A stretch of DNA of 64,000 nt, taken from assembly GCA_010093685.1 (NCBI GenBank), contig MU006223.1:1156495-1220494 (forward strand), read 5' to 3'. This stretch comes from Ophiobolus disseminans. Lineage: Eukaryota; Ascomycota; Dothideomycetes; Pleosporales; Phaeosphaeriaceae. This document shows positions 54,532 through 64,000 of this stretch, piece after piece; within the stretch, counting starts at the first letter, position 1, and every line of letters begins with the position of its first letter. The notes beneath the pieces are model-generated. The model was not told the DNA's origin. It did not search any database and saw only the letters and a program-made list of their open reading frames with translations. A program made the translations under genes and the position numbers.

Positions 54532-56898
54532 ATGGATCTCACCCTGATCGCTCGATCAAAGCGCGATCACGATGACTTTCTCGCCGGAGCGTCTGGCATA
54601 AAGACGCCGAACATGTTGAGTCGTACAGGAGAGCATTTGCAGCAGGATACCCGTACGCTTCCCTTCAATGTCGACGCCCAACCAAGGAAGAAACTGAAGA
54701 TCTACATCGACCCCACTGGAAACGTGCTGGACGAAAGTACTGCAGCTCTATGCAAGGACATGTCTCAGCAACTGGGTGCTGGAAAAGATGTACCGTATGA
54801 CTCACATCATGACGGATTCTCAACTGTCTCCGCAACAAACGAGGACTTCGAAATGGAGGATTCGGACATGGAAACCTCACCAAATAGAAATTCCGGCACC
54901 CAGCAAACCGCCTTGGTGGCTGCTAGCCCAGCAACATCGAACATACGGGCTAACGACCTAGCCAAGAACCCATATGCACCAGCAGCTACTGACGCCAACG
55001 CCTTGAATGCATACCTTCAAGAAGTTGGCAATCGGAATCTATACATGCTCCGTACGCCACTGGAAACTCCGGACTCCAAACTCAAGGAAATTTATCGCAC
55101 CTTGATTTTCAACCGGGTGTTCAGGGGTCTACTCAACAGCCAATGCATACCACTGTATAACGAGCAAGGAGGAGCGGCGTCGAGTGATCAAGCTGTCAGC
55201 AAGCAAATCCACAGGACTGCCCCAGCGTGGTTCAACGAAGAGAATGTTGTGTTGCCCTGGATCGCGAGAGATGGGAATGAAAGGAAGCGTTTGGAAGCGT
55301 TGGGGCTGAACGCTGCGAACTTTCCTATCCTGAATCGGAGCAGTCATGTTGGTGAAGCCACTCATCGGTCGTCGCGCAAGCCGGAGTCGAAGCCGAGCGA
55401 GCTCACGACAGAGCCAGCAATCGTAACGCCGATTTGTGATAAGAAGCGTGGTGTCATCGAGCTCGCTATGCATGAGGAGTACAGTGGATGTGCGACTCAC
55501 CAGCACGGCGACAGCTCCTCAGAGTCGGGAGATTCGAACTCGGATGACGAAGGAGTGCTGGAATTGGAAGACACAGACAGCGAATTTTCAGAGCCTGATA
55601 GCGAATACGAGGCGCAGCTAGCAGCCTACGAAGAAGCCATGGTACACAAACGAGCGAAACAAGCAGTCATCGCAGAAGCCATGCAGGAAAAAGCAGACAA
55701 AGAAGACAAAGTCAGCTTCCCAGATTGCATGCGCGACCGCGTTCGAGCAGCGCTCAACGTCTTCGGCAAAGACCTAGCTAGCTTCAGCGAAGACGGCAAA
55801 GCTTGCACCCTTTCGAGCGCGGCTTTGATCAAGTACTGTGGCATCGCACGCGCTCAACATGGGAATGAGATCGACATGGATAAGTTCAATCCCATGATCG
55901 TCCGAGCTTTCATTAACGCCATCTCACCATGCCCTGGGAACGGTCTGCCAGTTTATGACTACGATTTCCGCCAGGGAAGATTCGATCAGGGTGTGCACAG
56001 CGACGATGTGCTGGGCGTCATGAACTTCCAGAACGTTGCCATCACCGCTTATGTCTGGAACATGGACACGCTGCTGCAGATGTATGAGTTTGCTGTTGTC
56101 ATGGACTGCGAAATTGTGCAAGATATGGTGGTTGACAAGATCCGCGAGATGTACGCAGAGGACGTTGAAGCTGGAACGGCCCACAACTTCTACCTACCCA
56201 CAGGCTGGATGAACGAGCTGGACCCTGAAGAAGACGAAGCGCTTCTCTGGCTACTTGTGGACGTTCTGATTGATCGGTGTTCCAAGGGCGTTCCATCTCC
56301 TGGCATGAACATGAGACCTCATGTTGCGGAACTGGGTCTTCGCCGCACCAAGAAGGACTGCAGACTCTTCAGCACCCAAGAGGATTTTTGCGCCGCTTAC
56401 CACTTACACGGCAACGAAGAGCCATGTTATAAAGACCATATGCTCAAAATCCCCACAACCAAACTCATCGCCAAATTCTACGCCATCATCGCACACGATG
56501 CCTTCATCATCCACGCACAAACCCTCTCATCCATCCCCGCCCGCGACTTCCGCGCTACCGGCCGCCAAATCCGCCGCCACGATCTCATGAAATGGTCTCA
56601 CGCCACCGAAAAGTCGACAGCGCTCGGTCTCCTAAAACTGGAGACCCTGAAGAAGCACAAGCACCTCCAACGAAAACTCGGCAATAAGGTGGAGATGAAG
56701 TTCCGTTTATGCAAGAGGGTGCATGAGCGCGAAGTCAAGAAGGCGCAGTGGGAGCATTATAAGCGGTGGAACTGCTTTGATGGGGATCATGTGGATTGCG
56801 AGCATGATGAGGTGAAGAAGAAGAAGAAGGGTGGGGTTATTAGTTTGGTGAGGGGATGTGAGTATAGGTTGTATGCGGAGGGGGACGAGGAGGGTTAA
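54532..56898 (+). CDS. BTB-like protein with CHHC motif (family member D)
   Basis: A single exon of 788 aa. It is the tandem paralogue of member C: start motif SKRDHDDFLA (about 9-18), basic PRKKLKI, the conserved N-terminal block at about 146-264 (NPYAPAATDANALNAYLQEV; LRTPLETPDSKLKEIYRTLIFNRVF; QCIPLYN; AVSKQIHRTAPAWFNEENVVLP; RLEALGL), and an acidic/Ser linker (ELEDTDSEFSEPDSEYE) with a coiled segment. The BTB-like region at about 415-545 has NPMIVRAFINAISP and VWNMDTLLQMYEFAVVMDCEIVQDMVVDKI. Cys620-x3-His624-x-His626-x5-Cys632-Tyr follows. The tail is Lys-rich (HKHLQRKLGNK; EVKKKKKGG), so nuclear location is likely. Similarity to C is spread over the whole length, with divergent linkers, pointing to an old duplication. 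Confidence 0.85.
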   Translation: MDLTLIARSKRDHDDFLAGASGIKTPNMLSRTGEHLQQDTRTLPFNVDAQPRKKLKIYIDPTGNVLDESTAALCKDMSQQLGAGKDVPYDSHHDGFSTVSATNEDFEMEDSDMETSPNRNSGTQQTALVAASPATSNIRANDLAKNPYAPAATDANALNAYLQEVGNRNLYMLRTPLETPDSKLKEIYRTLIFNRVFRGLLNSQCIPLYNEQGGAASSDQAVSKQIHRTAPAWFNEENVVLPWIARDGNERKRLEALGLNAANFPILNRSSHVGEATHRSSRKPESKPSELTTEPAIVTPICDKKRGVIELAMHEEYSGCATHQHGDSSSESGDSNSDDEGVLELEDTDSEFSEPDSEYEAQLAAYEEAMVHKRAKQAVIAEAMQEKADKEDKVSFPDCMRDRVRAALNVFGKDLASFSEDGKACTLSSAALIKYCGIARAQHGNEIDMDKFNPMIVRAFINAISPCPGNGLPVYDYDFRQGRFDQGVHSDDVLGVMNFQNVAITAYVWNMDTLLQMYEFAVVMDCEIVQDMVVDKIREMYAEDVEAGTAHNFYLPTGWMNELDPEEDEALLWLLVDVLIDRCSKGVPSPGMNMRPHVAELGLRRTKKDCRLFSTQEDFCAAYHLHGNEEPCYKDHMLKIPTTKLIAKFYAIIAHDAFIIHAQTLSSIPARDFRATGRQIRRHDLMKWSHATEKSTALGLLKLETLKKHKHLQRKLGNKVEMKFRLCKRVHEREVKKAQWEHYKRWNCFDGDHVDCEHDEVKKKKKGGVISLVRGCEYRLYAEGDEEG

Positions 56899-57469
56899 TT
56901 GAGAGTGGGATTTGGTCGGGCAATGCTTGCGAGTGTTGGAGACGTGATTCTGATAGGTTTAAGCTGAGACTGCAGTCGAAGTGGCAGCTTCGGTGCAGTG
57001 GGTGCGGTGGATAGTGAGTGACTGCAGGCAGTTGCACCCCGTTGAGACCGAGTTTAGCATAGCAGGAATAACCGTATTGATTTTACCATCTTCGTGTCTC
57101 TCGGTTGTTGTGTATACTTCTCCTGATTGATAGAGGGGCCTTAGCTCAGTTTGCGGTCCAGGTCATCCGACTTTGGCGCATTGGATAAAGCTTCGTGTTT
57201 AGATTTTGCCAAACGAAAAGCGGTAGCGAGACTTGTGCTCTGGAGAGCGAGTAAAGGGTTCTGGAACGCACTCTTGTATTACTATTACACTGCGCATAGG
57301 CTAAACTACGCGCCATCAGCATACAATCAGGGGTATCAATACCTGAACGTAAGTCTCCAACACCAAGCCCAAACGCTTCGCCGGGTGATGTAACAGCGAC
57401 AACACCATCTCTACCTGCACATGCCATGTACCCAACCCATATTCCTTTATATGTTTCTCCACGCACCGT
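56899..57469. other. Convergent intergenic region, no gene seen
   Basis: 570 bp between the stops of member D (plus) and the EBP-like gene (minus). No feature is supported. Confidence 0.4.
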
Positions 57470-58257
57470 CTAGTTGGCCTTCTTGCCGTTCATGCGTCCA
57501 GCCCTCTGAATGACTTTGGCGGCGTCGTTGACGGCGCTGAAGGCACTCCATGTGGCGTTGACGCTCTGCGCCATCAAGAAACCAGGAATGACGATCCAGA
57601 AAGCGTTCATGAGAACAAAGTATCCCCAGTAGTAAGCCGCCTCAGGGCGCGAGTATGAGACGTTGAGAATGTAGTGGTCGAACATGGAGGTGGCGTAGTA
57701 CAGGATATCGCCGTAGAATTGGCCGAGCGAGACGATGAGCTGGAGGGGGTAGCGCAGGGGGTGGTCGTACGCAACGAGGGCGGCAGTAACGAAGGAGAGA
57801 GGACCCCAGAATGCCTATCGCCGTCAATATAAGCGCCAACAACGGAGATAAGAGGAAGCGTGCTTACTGCGGTGACCGTCTCCATGCACAGCACAAAGGC
57901 GTCCTGGGTGAGGTAGCGCGAGTCGCTCAGGCTATACTCTTTCCACAGCTGGCCAAACAGATCCTGCATGGAGCCCATGGTGCGGAAGTTGTAAGCGAAG
58001 TAGCCCTCGAAGAAGGAGTGAATGCAGCCGCACAGCACAAACCACATGATGGTCGCGAGGTCGCCGTTGCTGAGCGTCGGGCGGATCCGCTTCACCATGC
58101 CAAACGTGAGCCCGAAGATGGCGGCGCACCCCGCGGCGAACATGCTGACGAGCTCCAACGTGTTCCACTGGTTGGCCAGGTAGCCCGTGATCTGGGCTTC
58201 GATGGGGTAGTAGGGGTGCACCTGCCCCGGGAGGAGCGTGAAGTTGCCGGCCGTCAT
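57470..58257 (-). CDS. Emopamil-binding protein-type sterol delta8-delta7 isomerase
   Basis: Exons are 58257..57868 and 57814..57470 (53-nt intron, GTAAGC ... GATAG), giving 244 aa. The EXPERA-type membrane domain of EBP is evident: CGCIHSFFEGYFAYNF carries the His and Glu expected at the active site, and LWKEYSLSDSRYL then DAFVLCMETVTAAFWGPLS is rebuilt exactly across the splice, with the second catalytic Glu. HPLRYPLQLIVSLGQFYGDILYY and FVLMNAFWIVIPG complete it. Four to five membrane helices suggest the ER. EBP moves the sterol C8 double bond to C7. In yeast this step is done by the unrelated Erg2, so this copy may be an alternative isomerase. Confidence 0.9.
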
Positions 58258-58996
58258 TGTGGGCGGCTGAGGTGGCAGACGGTGGTGGAGAGATGGGACG
58301 AAGAATACAAAGAGACGGGACAGCGAGGGCGACCAAGACGGGGTTTCAATGGCACCGTGTTGTGAAGCTGAGGAGCCTGGCTGCGATGGGTTTTCTCGGG
58401 GGAAATGCCTGGCCAGATCGCGCCTTGCCTGTTCCGGCCTGGCGCCCGACGGGGGTCCATTGCGCGGTGCCGGCGTTGCGACGGTGGTGTCATTGTCAGC
58501 ACCGTCATGTCGCGAAAGCATGTGACTGCTCGCACGCTGTTTACTTGCTATATGCCTCATTGGCCCTATTGCTGTGCCTTGATTGTCCCCCAGTCGACTC
58601 AAACACATTCAGCATCGTGAAGGATACGGGACGCAAACGCCACGCATCTTGTTGGAAGTAGCGTACTAGGTAGCCGGTTTGCTTACCCGAGCTAATCAGT
58701 AGGCTGTGGCATGCGGCCCAGGGCCAGTTCAACGAGCAGGATTCAGCGCCGAGACGACAGCAGATGGAGCGCAAATTCTCGTGACATGGTTGCGTACGCT
58801 GACGATGAGGCTGCGTGCTGGAACGCGGCTTCCGCTGCTTTCCCACTCGAGGTCCCGGAATCCGCGTGCGACAGGGCTACCCCTCAAACCGCCATGCCGC
58901 ATTGGGCGGACCTCGGCCCACCCCAGATTGTACCGGTATCCACCACCAAACTACCTGTCTTCAGCACCCCATACATGTGTAGATCAAACCAACGCA
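58258..58996. promoter_or_regulatory. Divergent promoter, EBP-like and amidase genes
   Basis: 739 bp between two divergent start codons. The EBP-like frame is open upstream to 58608 but contains only low-complexity leader-like sequence. No specific element is identified. Confidence 0.4.
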
Positions 58997-60831
58997 ATGT
59001 CCAGATCAAAGCCGAACGAGTCAGCAGCACCGCAGTCACCCCCCAAGTGGCAGCTTGTGTCATGGCAGAAGAAGGATGAACAATCCGCCAGAATTCCACA
59101 CGAATGGCGCTTACCCAGTTTGCCTTCGCCGGATATCACCAACTACATTGAAGTCCCGCGGACATGTGGGGTAATGACACAGGAAGAGCTGAAAATCACA
59201 GAGGAGTATGACGCAACTGCACTCGCAGAGGCAATCAGGTCGAGGACGCTGAAATGTGTCGACGTGACGAGGGCATTCTGCAAGGTTCGTACAAGTCCGA
59301 GCATATCAAAATGCAAGTCTGACAGACCAACAGAGAGCAGCCATAGCCCACCAACTCACCAACTGTCTGACCGAGATCTTCTTCGACGATGCCTTGAAGC
59401 GGGCAGGAGAACTCGACGCTCACCTCGCTGCCAACAAACCACCCTTAGGCCCCCTCCACGGCGTCCCTGTTTCCCTGAAAGACACGTTCAAAGTCCGCGG
59501 CTACGATGCCTCGATCGGCCTCGCAGCCCTATGCTTCAAGCCTGCCACTGAAAACTCCACCTTGGTAGATCTCCTCCTCCAGTCAGGCGCTGTCTTGTAT
59601 TGCAAAACAAACGTCCCCCAAACTCTCATGGCCCTCGACTCCCACAACAACGTCTTCGGCCGCACTGTCAACCCCTTCAACACTGCCGTTACGCCTGGTG
59701 GCTCCTCTGGCGGCGAAGGTGCACTAGTCGGCATGCGCGGCTCCGTGCTAGGCGTCGGCACGGATGTGGGCGGTAGTATTCGGATCCCAGCCATGTGCAA
59801 CGGCACGTACGGCATCAAGCCGAGTTGGGAGCGTGTGCCGTATGCGGGGCAGGAAGGTGGTATGTTGCCTGGTACGACGAAGGTTGGGATTCCGGCTAGC
59901 GCAGGCCCGCTTGCGCACTCAGTGCGCGATATGGAGCTGTTCTTCCGCGCCGTGTCTGAGCAAAGGCCATGGACACATGACCCAGATGTCGTGCCCATGC
60001 CCTGGTCGTCGTTGACTTCTTTGGGCGGCGCCGGACGTAAACTGAGGATTGGCATTGTGCGTCGAGATGGCGTAATCGAGCCGCACCCCCCAATCGCACG
60101 ACTGCTGGATGAAGTCAAATCGAAACTCCAAGCCCAAGGAGTAGAGACAATGGAGTTGGACATCACATCGCTTTTCTCCCAATGCCAATCCCTCGCCAAC
60201 GCCATGTTTGGTGTTGAAGGCGGAAACACAATATTTGACCTCCTCGAAGCAGCCAACGAACCGCTTTCGCCATGGCTCTCAACGCGGCTGAAGCGTAAAG
60301 CACCCATGGACCTTTTGAAAGTGCGCGACCTGCATGGTAAACGGGAAGCCTTGCGCAAGGCCTTTTTGGATATCTGGAAAGATCAACATGGCGAAATCGA
60401 TGCATTGATCTGTCCCGTTGCACCGCACCCCGTTCCACCCATCGATGGCTACAACGGCGTCTCTTACACAAGTTCGTTCGTCCTGCTCGATTATCCCGCA
60501 GGTACTGTGCCGGTGCGGAACTTTACTACAGCTGATGTGCATGGTGAAATGGACAGTAAGGTGCTGGGGAGTTGGGATGGGAAGAATAGGGAGATGTGTA
60601 AGTTTGCGAGCTGCGTATCCTTTTTCCTCATAGACGGAAGGCGTTGACTGAATTGATGGACTTGGAGCTAACGCTATATTAGGGACGAATTTCGATCGCT
60701 CGGTATATGTGGGTACGCCGCTGTGCGTGCAGGTTGTTGCGCCGAAGTTGGAGGAGGAGAAACTGTGTCAAGCCATGGCCGTTATTGATGATGTGCTAAA
60801 GGCGGGTGGGAGGACGAGCGCGAAACTATGA
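58997..60831 (+). CDS. Acetamidase-like amidase (amidase signature family)
   Basis: Exons are 58997..59284, 59334..60597 and 60683..60831, giving 566 aa (49-nt and 85-nt introns in phase). The splice at residue 96/97 joins VDVTRAFCK to RAAIAHQLTNCLTEIFFDDAL, the usual order of acetamidases. The catalytic triad is visible: Lys145 in PVSLKDTF, cis-Ser220 in VTPGGSSGGEGAL and Ser244 in GTDVGGSIRIPA. ICPVAPHPVPPIDGYNG and the C-terminal NFDRSVYVGTPLCVQVV fit the general-amidase/acetamidase subfamily. There is no signal peptide, so it is cytosolic. Likely role: hydrolysis of short-chain or aromatic amides as a nitrogen or carbon source. Confidence 0.93.
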
Positions 60832-61109
60832 GCGCATTGCTTGCATCTGTACGTGCATAAGATCATCCGTACGAAACGTCTTGTCAGCAGCATCTCCTGA
60901 CAGATACATGAAGTTGTATGCTAACGCTGGAAGCCTCTAGCCTCACCCATGATTTGTTACGAATCTTAGCCGGACCTGATAACGAATTGTCAAGATGCAC
61001 TGGAGAAATTGCGATAAATACGCGATGTGTTATGCTACATAAGTACCTTAAACGAGCTCAAACAACCACTCTCAGCTCTTCGACTCACCAGTAAACAGAC
61101 ATGACCAAC

Positions 61110-62027
61110 TCATCCAGATGCCCAACCTTGAAGCCCAATGCTCAGGAGAGTAGTACCTTCAATCTCCTCCTTTCTCGCCTTCAGCTCCTCCACATCCCAA
61201 TTCGCCCACAAGAACTTGCCCTTCAAAAAGCGCGCCTCGGGACTCGCAAGCCACACCATGAAACTCGCAGGCAAACTCGCATCATCATAGCCTCCAAGAA
61301 GCATATCCGCCGCCTTACTAACGCCCTTCCACTCCAGGTCCTCGCCTTCCTTTGCTGGTTTATAACCGGCCGACTTGTTCATATCTGTCGCGACGGCGCC
61401 AGGCTGGATACTGAAGACTGAAAGTTCCGGGTGTTCGTATTGTACGCTCATGTAGAAACGTGCAACGGCCATCTTGGAGACGTTGTAGCATGAGAATGCA
61501 GCCGCAATGTCGAGATGAGCGGCTGTGGAGTTTGTGTCGATGATGGCGGCGTCTTTGGCGGCATGGCGCAGGAACTCCGTGGCGACGTTGAAGTTGCCTT
61601 GCAAGTTAATTGTAACGGCTCCTAGCCATTCGGCGCTGTCCGACGCTGCGATCTCACGGACTGGGCCCAACACTGCTGCATTGGCGCACAGTACATCGAT
61701 CTTGCCGTCCCCAGCTACCCTTTCAAACGCAGACTTGACTTGGTCGAGCTTGGTGATGTCGGTGGCAATAGCGAGGATCTCGGTCGATGGGGACTCTGCG
61801 TTGATTGCAGCTTTGGTGTCGAGGAGGGGCTGTTCCCTACGGCCGAGGATGGCTACGCGAGATGCGCCCGCTTTGGCAAAGTATCTTGCGGCCTCTGCAC
61901 CGATACCAGTACCGCCGCCAGTGATGATAATGGTCTTGCCTTTGGCAGATAACTCTGGACGTGTTGGATCTAAGGATGGATAGGTGGATTTATGGTAGGT
62001 CTTGGTCGGAACAATTGAAGCGGCCAT
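61110..62027 (-). CDS. Short-chain dehydrogenase/reductase (SDR)
   Basis: The ATG at 62027 gives 305 aa in one exon (the frame is open farther upstream, but this start fits the family). TGGGTGIG at 36-43, LGRRE after beta-2 (Arg residues favour NADPH), CANAA, and the catalytic CYNVSK are present, followed by FSIQPGAVATDM. The C-terminus (ASFMVWLASPEARFLKGKFLWANWDVEEL) is the pattern of fungal SDRs often found in or near secondary-metabolite loci. The substrate is unknown. It is divergent from the zinc-finger regulator at 62616, and the two may be co-regulated. Confidence 0.92.
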   Translation of the reverse strand: MAASIVPTKTYHKSTYPSLDPTRPELSAKGKTIIITGGGTGIGAEAARYFAKAGASRVAILGRREQPLLDTKAAINAESPSTEILAIATDITKLDQVKSAFERVAGDGKIDVLCANAAVLGPVREIAASDSAEWLGAVTINLQGNFNVATEFLRHAAKDAAIIDTNSTAAHLDIAAAFSCYNVSKMAVARFYMSVQYEHPELSVFSIQPGAVATDMNKSAGYKPAKEGEDLEWKGVSKAADMLLGGYDDASLPASFMVWLASPEARFLKGKFLWANWDVEELKARKEEIEGTTLLSIGLQGWASG

Positions 62028-62615
62028 GATGAGCGTCGGGTGTTTATTGTGTGAGGTAGGTTGTGAAGTGCTTGGGTACCGATCTTTTCCTCTGAGGACA
62101 CGCTGGAATAAATACCAGAATGCGCCCCAGACACTGCCTTGTGAGGGTATCACAAATTGCCCTGTTCATGCTGCGGGTCCTCAGCCTTTCGCAATGTCCG
62201 CCGCCGGAACGGGAAGATTTGCACATCGCTCCCAGTAACCGCTGCTGCGAGGCGGCCAACAACGCGCCAAAAATGATCCAATCTCCGTCCGCATGGGCAG
62301 CATGGCCCACATGGGTTCCAATCATGTCACACCATCTTGATCCCGGGTCGACTTGTCGAGGAGTACGATTGTACTTCCAAATGAAAATGGCGTAGAGATG
62401 TTCAGAGCTGGAAGCTAGTGTCGTAAGAGATGGAAGTTTGGGGAGCTTACGATGGAGACAATGGACGCCTGAATACTCTACAAAATGTTCCGCCCGTAGC
62501 CTATTCCACAAATGGACGATGATCTGCGCTGACAAATGCGCTAACACTTACGACCACGCAACAATCATGGAAGAAGCGAGATTCCGGGCTTGAGCCTTCC
62601 GTCGTACATGTCAAA
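62028..62615. promoter_or_regulatory. Divergent promoter, SDR and dual zinc-finger regulator
   Basis: 588 bp between the two start codons. A shared regulatory region is inferred from the arrangement. No binding site is identified. Confidence 0.4.
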
Positions 62616-64000
62616 ATGGCCGACGAAGACCAAATTATGCGATGTTTGCTGTGCAAAAAGCCCTTCAGTAAAGGTAAGTCCGGATCCAGCGCACCTCGCC
62701 TCTATGGAGCGTACATTTTGTAGCACCCCGATATTGGACATAAATAACATGGTCACAGAATCTACATTAAAGAGACACGGATACTATTGTCGATCACGAA
62801 AAGGCAGCGAGCGTATCACACGAGCGCGTGCATGCGTTGCTTGCGCAAAAGCGAAAGCAAAATGCGACAACCTACCCATGGCGTGCGGAAGATGCACGTC
62901 GAAGACCATACCGTGTGTGTATCGAAGTCGGAAAGTCACGCGCGAACATACGCCTGATTCATCTTGCGAAGAGCTGGAGAGCACCCACGACTTCACAAAA
63001 AGTCTATCCTCGGCAGCAATGTCGCCTGAGACCGCCAAGTCTGTTGCTATCAATGAGACAAATCAATCAGGACACCAAGATGCTCTAACAGGACTCGATC
63101 TCTCTATGGATATTGAAGACCCTTTTGAGTGGGGATTGGTAGACTTTGGCAGCCCGAAACTGCACGCTTGGGACTATCGGAAGTCGCCCGTTCCCATTGC
63201 TCCAATGCCATTTGATCTAGCTCTATCGCGGATCGCAAATGACTACAATCCCGATCAGATGAGTAGCATGCTGGAACCCAGCATTCCGACGATGCCGACA
63301 TATGAAATGCGCTGTTTTACACGAAAACCGGCACTGAAGGGTGGTTCACAAGCAACGGCCATAATGATGACACGCATCCTAACTTCGTTTCCCCTCATGA
63401 TGCGCAACCTAGCTTCTCCGCCACCCTTCGTTCATCCATTTTGTCTCAAGATTGGAATGGACATGGACCATAAGCCGCTGGAATCACTCACCACCTGCGC
63501 TAGTTTGATGCAATTGCTTGGCAGTGGCGGCGATGCGAACCGACGACTAGTCTGGAAGAACATACACCTAGAGTGCGAGCGCCTCCACGCAGAAGTACGT
63601 TAGCCGAAACCTCAAGATTGTGCATAGCTGCTAACACACTCCCCCAGTGGCCCTTGCTCGACAAATGGGCCCTCCTAGCCTCCATGCAAGCCCTACTCCT
63701 CTACATGCTCCTCCGCCTCTCCGAAGGCGAGCAACCCCACAACAACTTCGACGTTCCGCTGCTCTCGGCTCTCTGGCTCATCGCATGCGCACTCAACCAG
63801 CGCATCGACAATTTCGCATGCACGTCCCCGCTCGGGCTCAGCCACGGGGCCACGCACGAGGACTGGATCTTCGAGGAGTCGAGACGCAGGTTTAGTGTCA
63901 CGTTTAGGTGTCTGAGTATGCTCTTCACGACGGATCCGGCCGGTGCGTGTATCCTGTTTGATGGGTTTTTGCTTGCGCCGTTGCCGGCGAGGAAAGCGCT
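62616..64000 (+). CDS. Dual zinc-finger (C2HC + Zn2Cys6) transcription factor, 3' truncated
   Basis: Exons are 62616..62673, 62759..63594 and 63648 to beyond 64000. The 85-nt first intron splits a C2H2-type finger: CLLCKKPFSK joins ESTLKRHGYYC (C-x2-C-x12-H-x3-C). It is followed at once by a complete binuclear cluster, CVACAKAKAKCDNLPMACGRCTSKTIPC (C-x2-C-x6-C-x6-C-x2-C-x6-C; written here in parts of the family pattern). The fungal-specific domain begins in exon 2 (PLMMRNLASPPPFVHPFC) and continues in exon 3 (WPLLDKWALLASMQALLLYML). This C2H2-Zn2Cys6 fusion class is known in ascomycetes and often regulates a neighbouring pathway. The gene runs off the window edge. Confidence 0.88.

Noticed and set aside
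58258..58608. N-terminal extension of the EBP-like protein by 117 codons
   Set aside because: Low-complexity leader sequence. The Met at 58257 begins the usual EBP N-terminus.

Overview
This is a gene-dense nuclear segment of a filamentous ascomycete, most likely a Dothideomycete. Nearly all protein genes can be rebuilt with short introns of about 44-95 nt that carry GT...CTAAC/CTGAC...AG signals. The gene families are typically fungal: a HET protein, Zn2Cys6 factors, Atg27, an Asl1-like glycosidase and fungal amidases. One pogo/Fot1 transposon carries RIP-compatible nonsense changes. There are no operons; genes lie on both strands and are separated by 0.1-2 kb. The class is inferred from gene style, not proven.

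Layout. 0.4-12.1 kb: a large C2H2 zinc-finger protein, a 65-aa conserved small protein, a HET protein, a class II aldolase/adducin-like protein, a secreted alpha-carbonic anhydrase and a four-exon short-chain dehydrogenase (SDR). 12.5-14.6 kb: a complete but dead pogo element with 45-bp terminal inverted repeats, ending 27 bp before the ATG of a five-exon Zn2Cys6 factor (14.7-17.1 kb). 17.1-28.3 kb: a carnosine N-methyltransferase-like protein, proteasome chaperone Pac4-like, a medium-chain reductase, a disordered Ser/Thr/Pro-rich protein, Atg27, and a coiled-coil/F-box-like protein. 29-36.8 kb: housekeeping RNA genes, namely long-form tRNase Z, fibrillarin (with micro-exons) and ribosomal protein uL22 (divergent from fibrillarin), plus a second SDR.

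37.4-56.9 kb: a GPI-type glycosidase, a secreted amidase, a coiled-coil protein and a sugar transporter, interleaved with four large intronless genes of related, apparently undescribed type. These have a basic NLS-like N-terminus, either a SANT/Myb-like module or another conserved N-terminal block, and a degenerate BTB-like middle. In three of the four there is a C-terminal C-x3-H-x-H-x5-C-Y motif with exactly the same spacing. This local family is the most interesting item in the window.

57.4-64 kb: an emopamil-binding-protein-type sterol isomerase divergent from an acetamidase-like amidase, a third SDR, and, divergent from that SDR, a dual zinc finger (C2HC + Zn2Cys6) transcription factor cut by the window edge.

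All exon boundaries were read by eye from splice signals, phase and family resemblance. No database search was possible.
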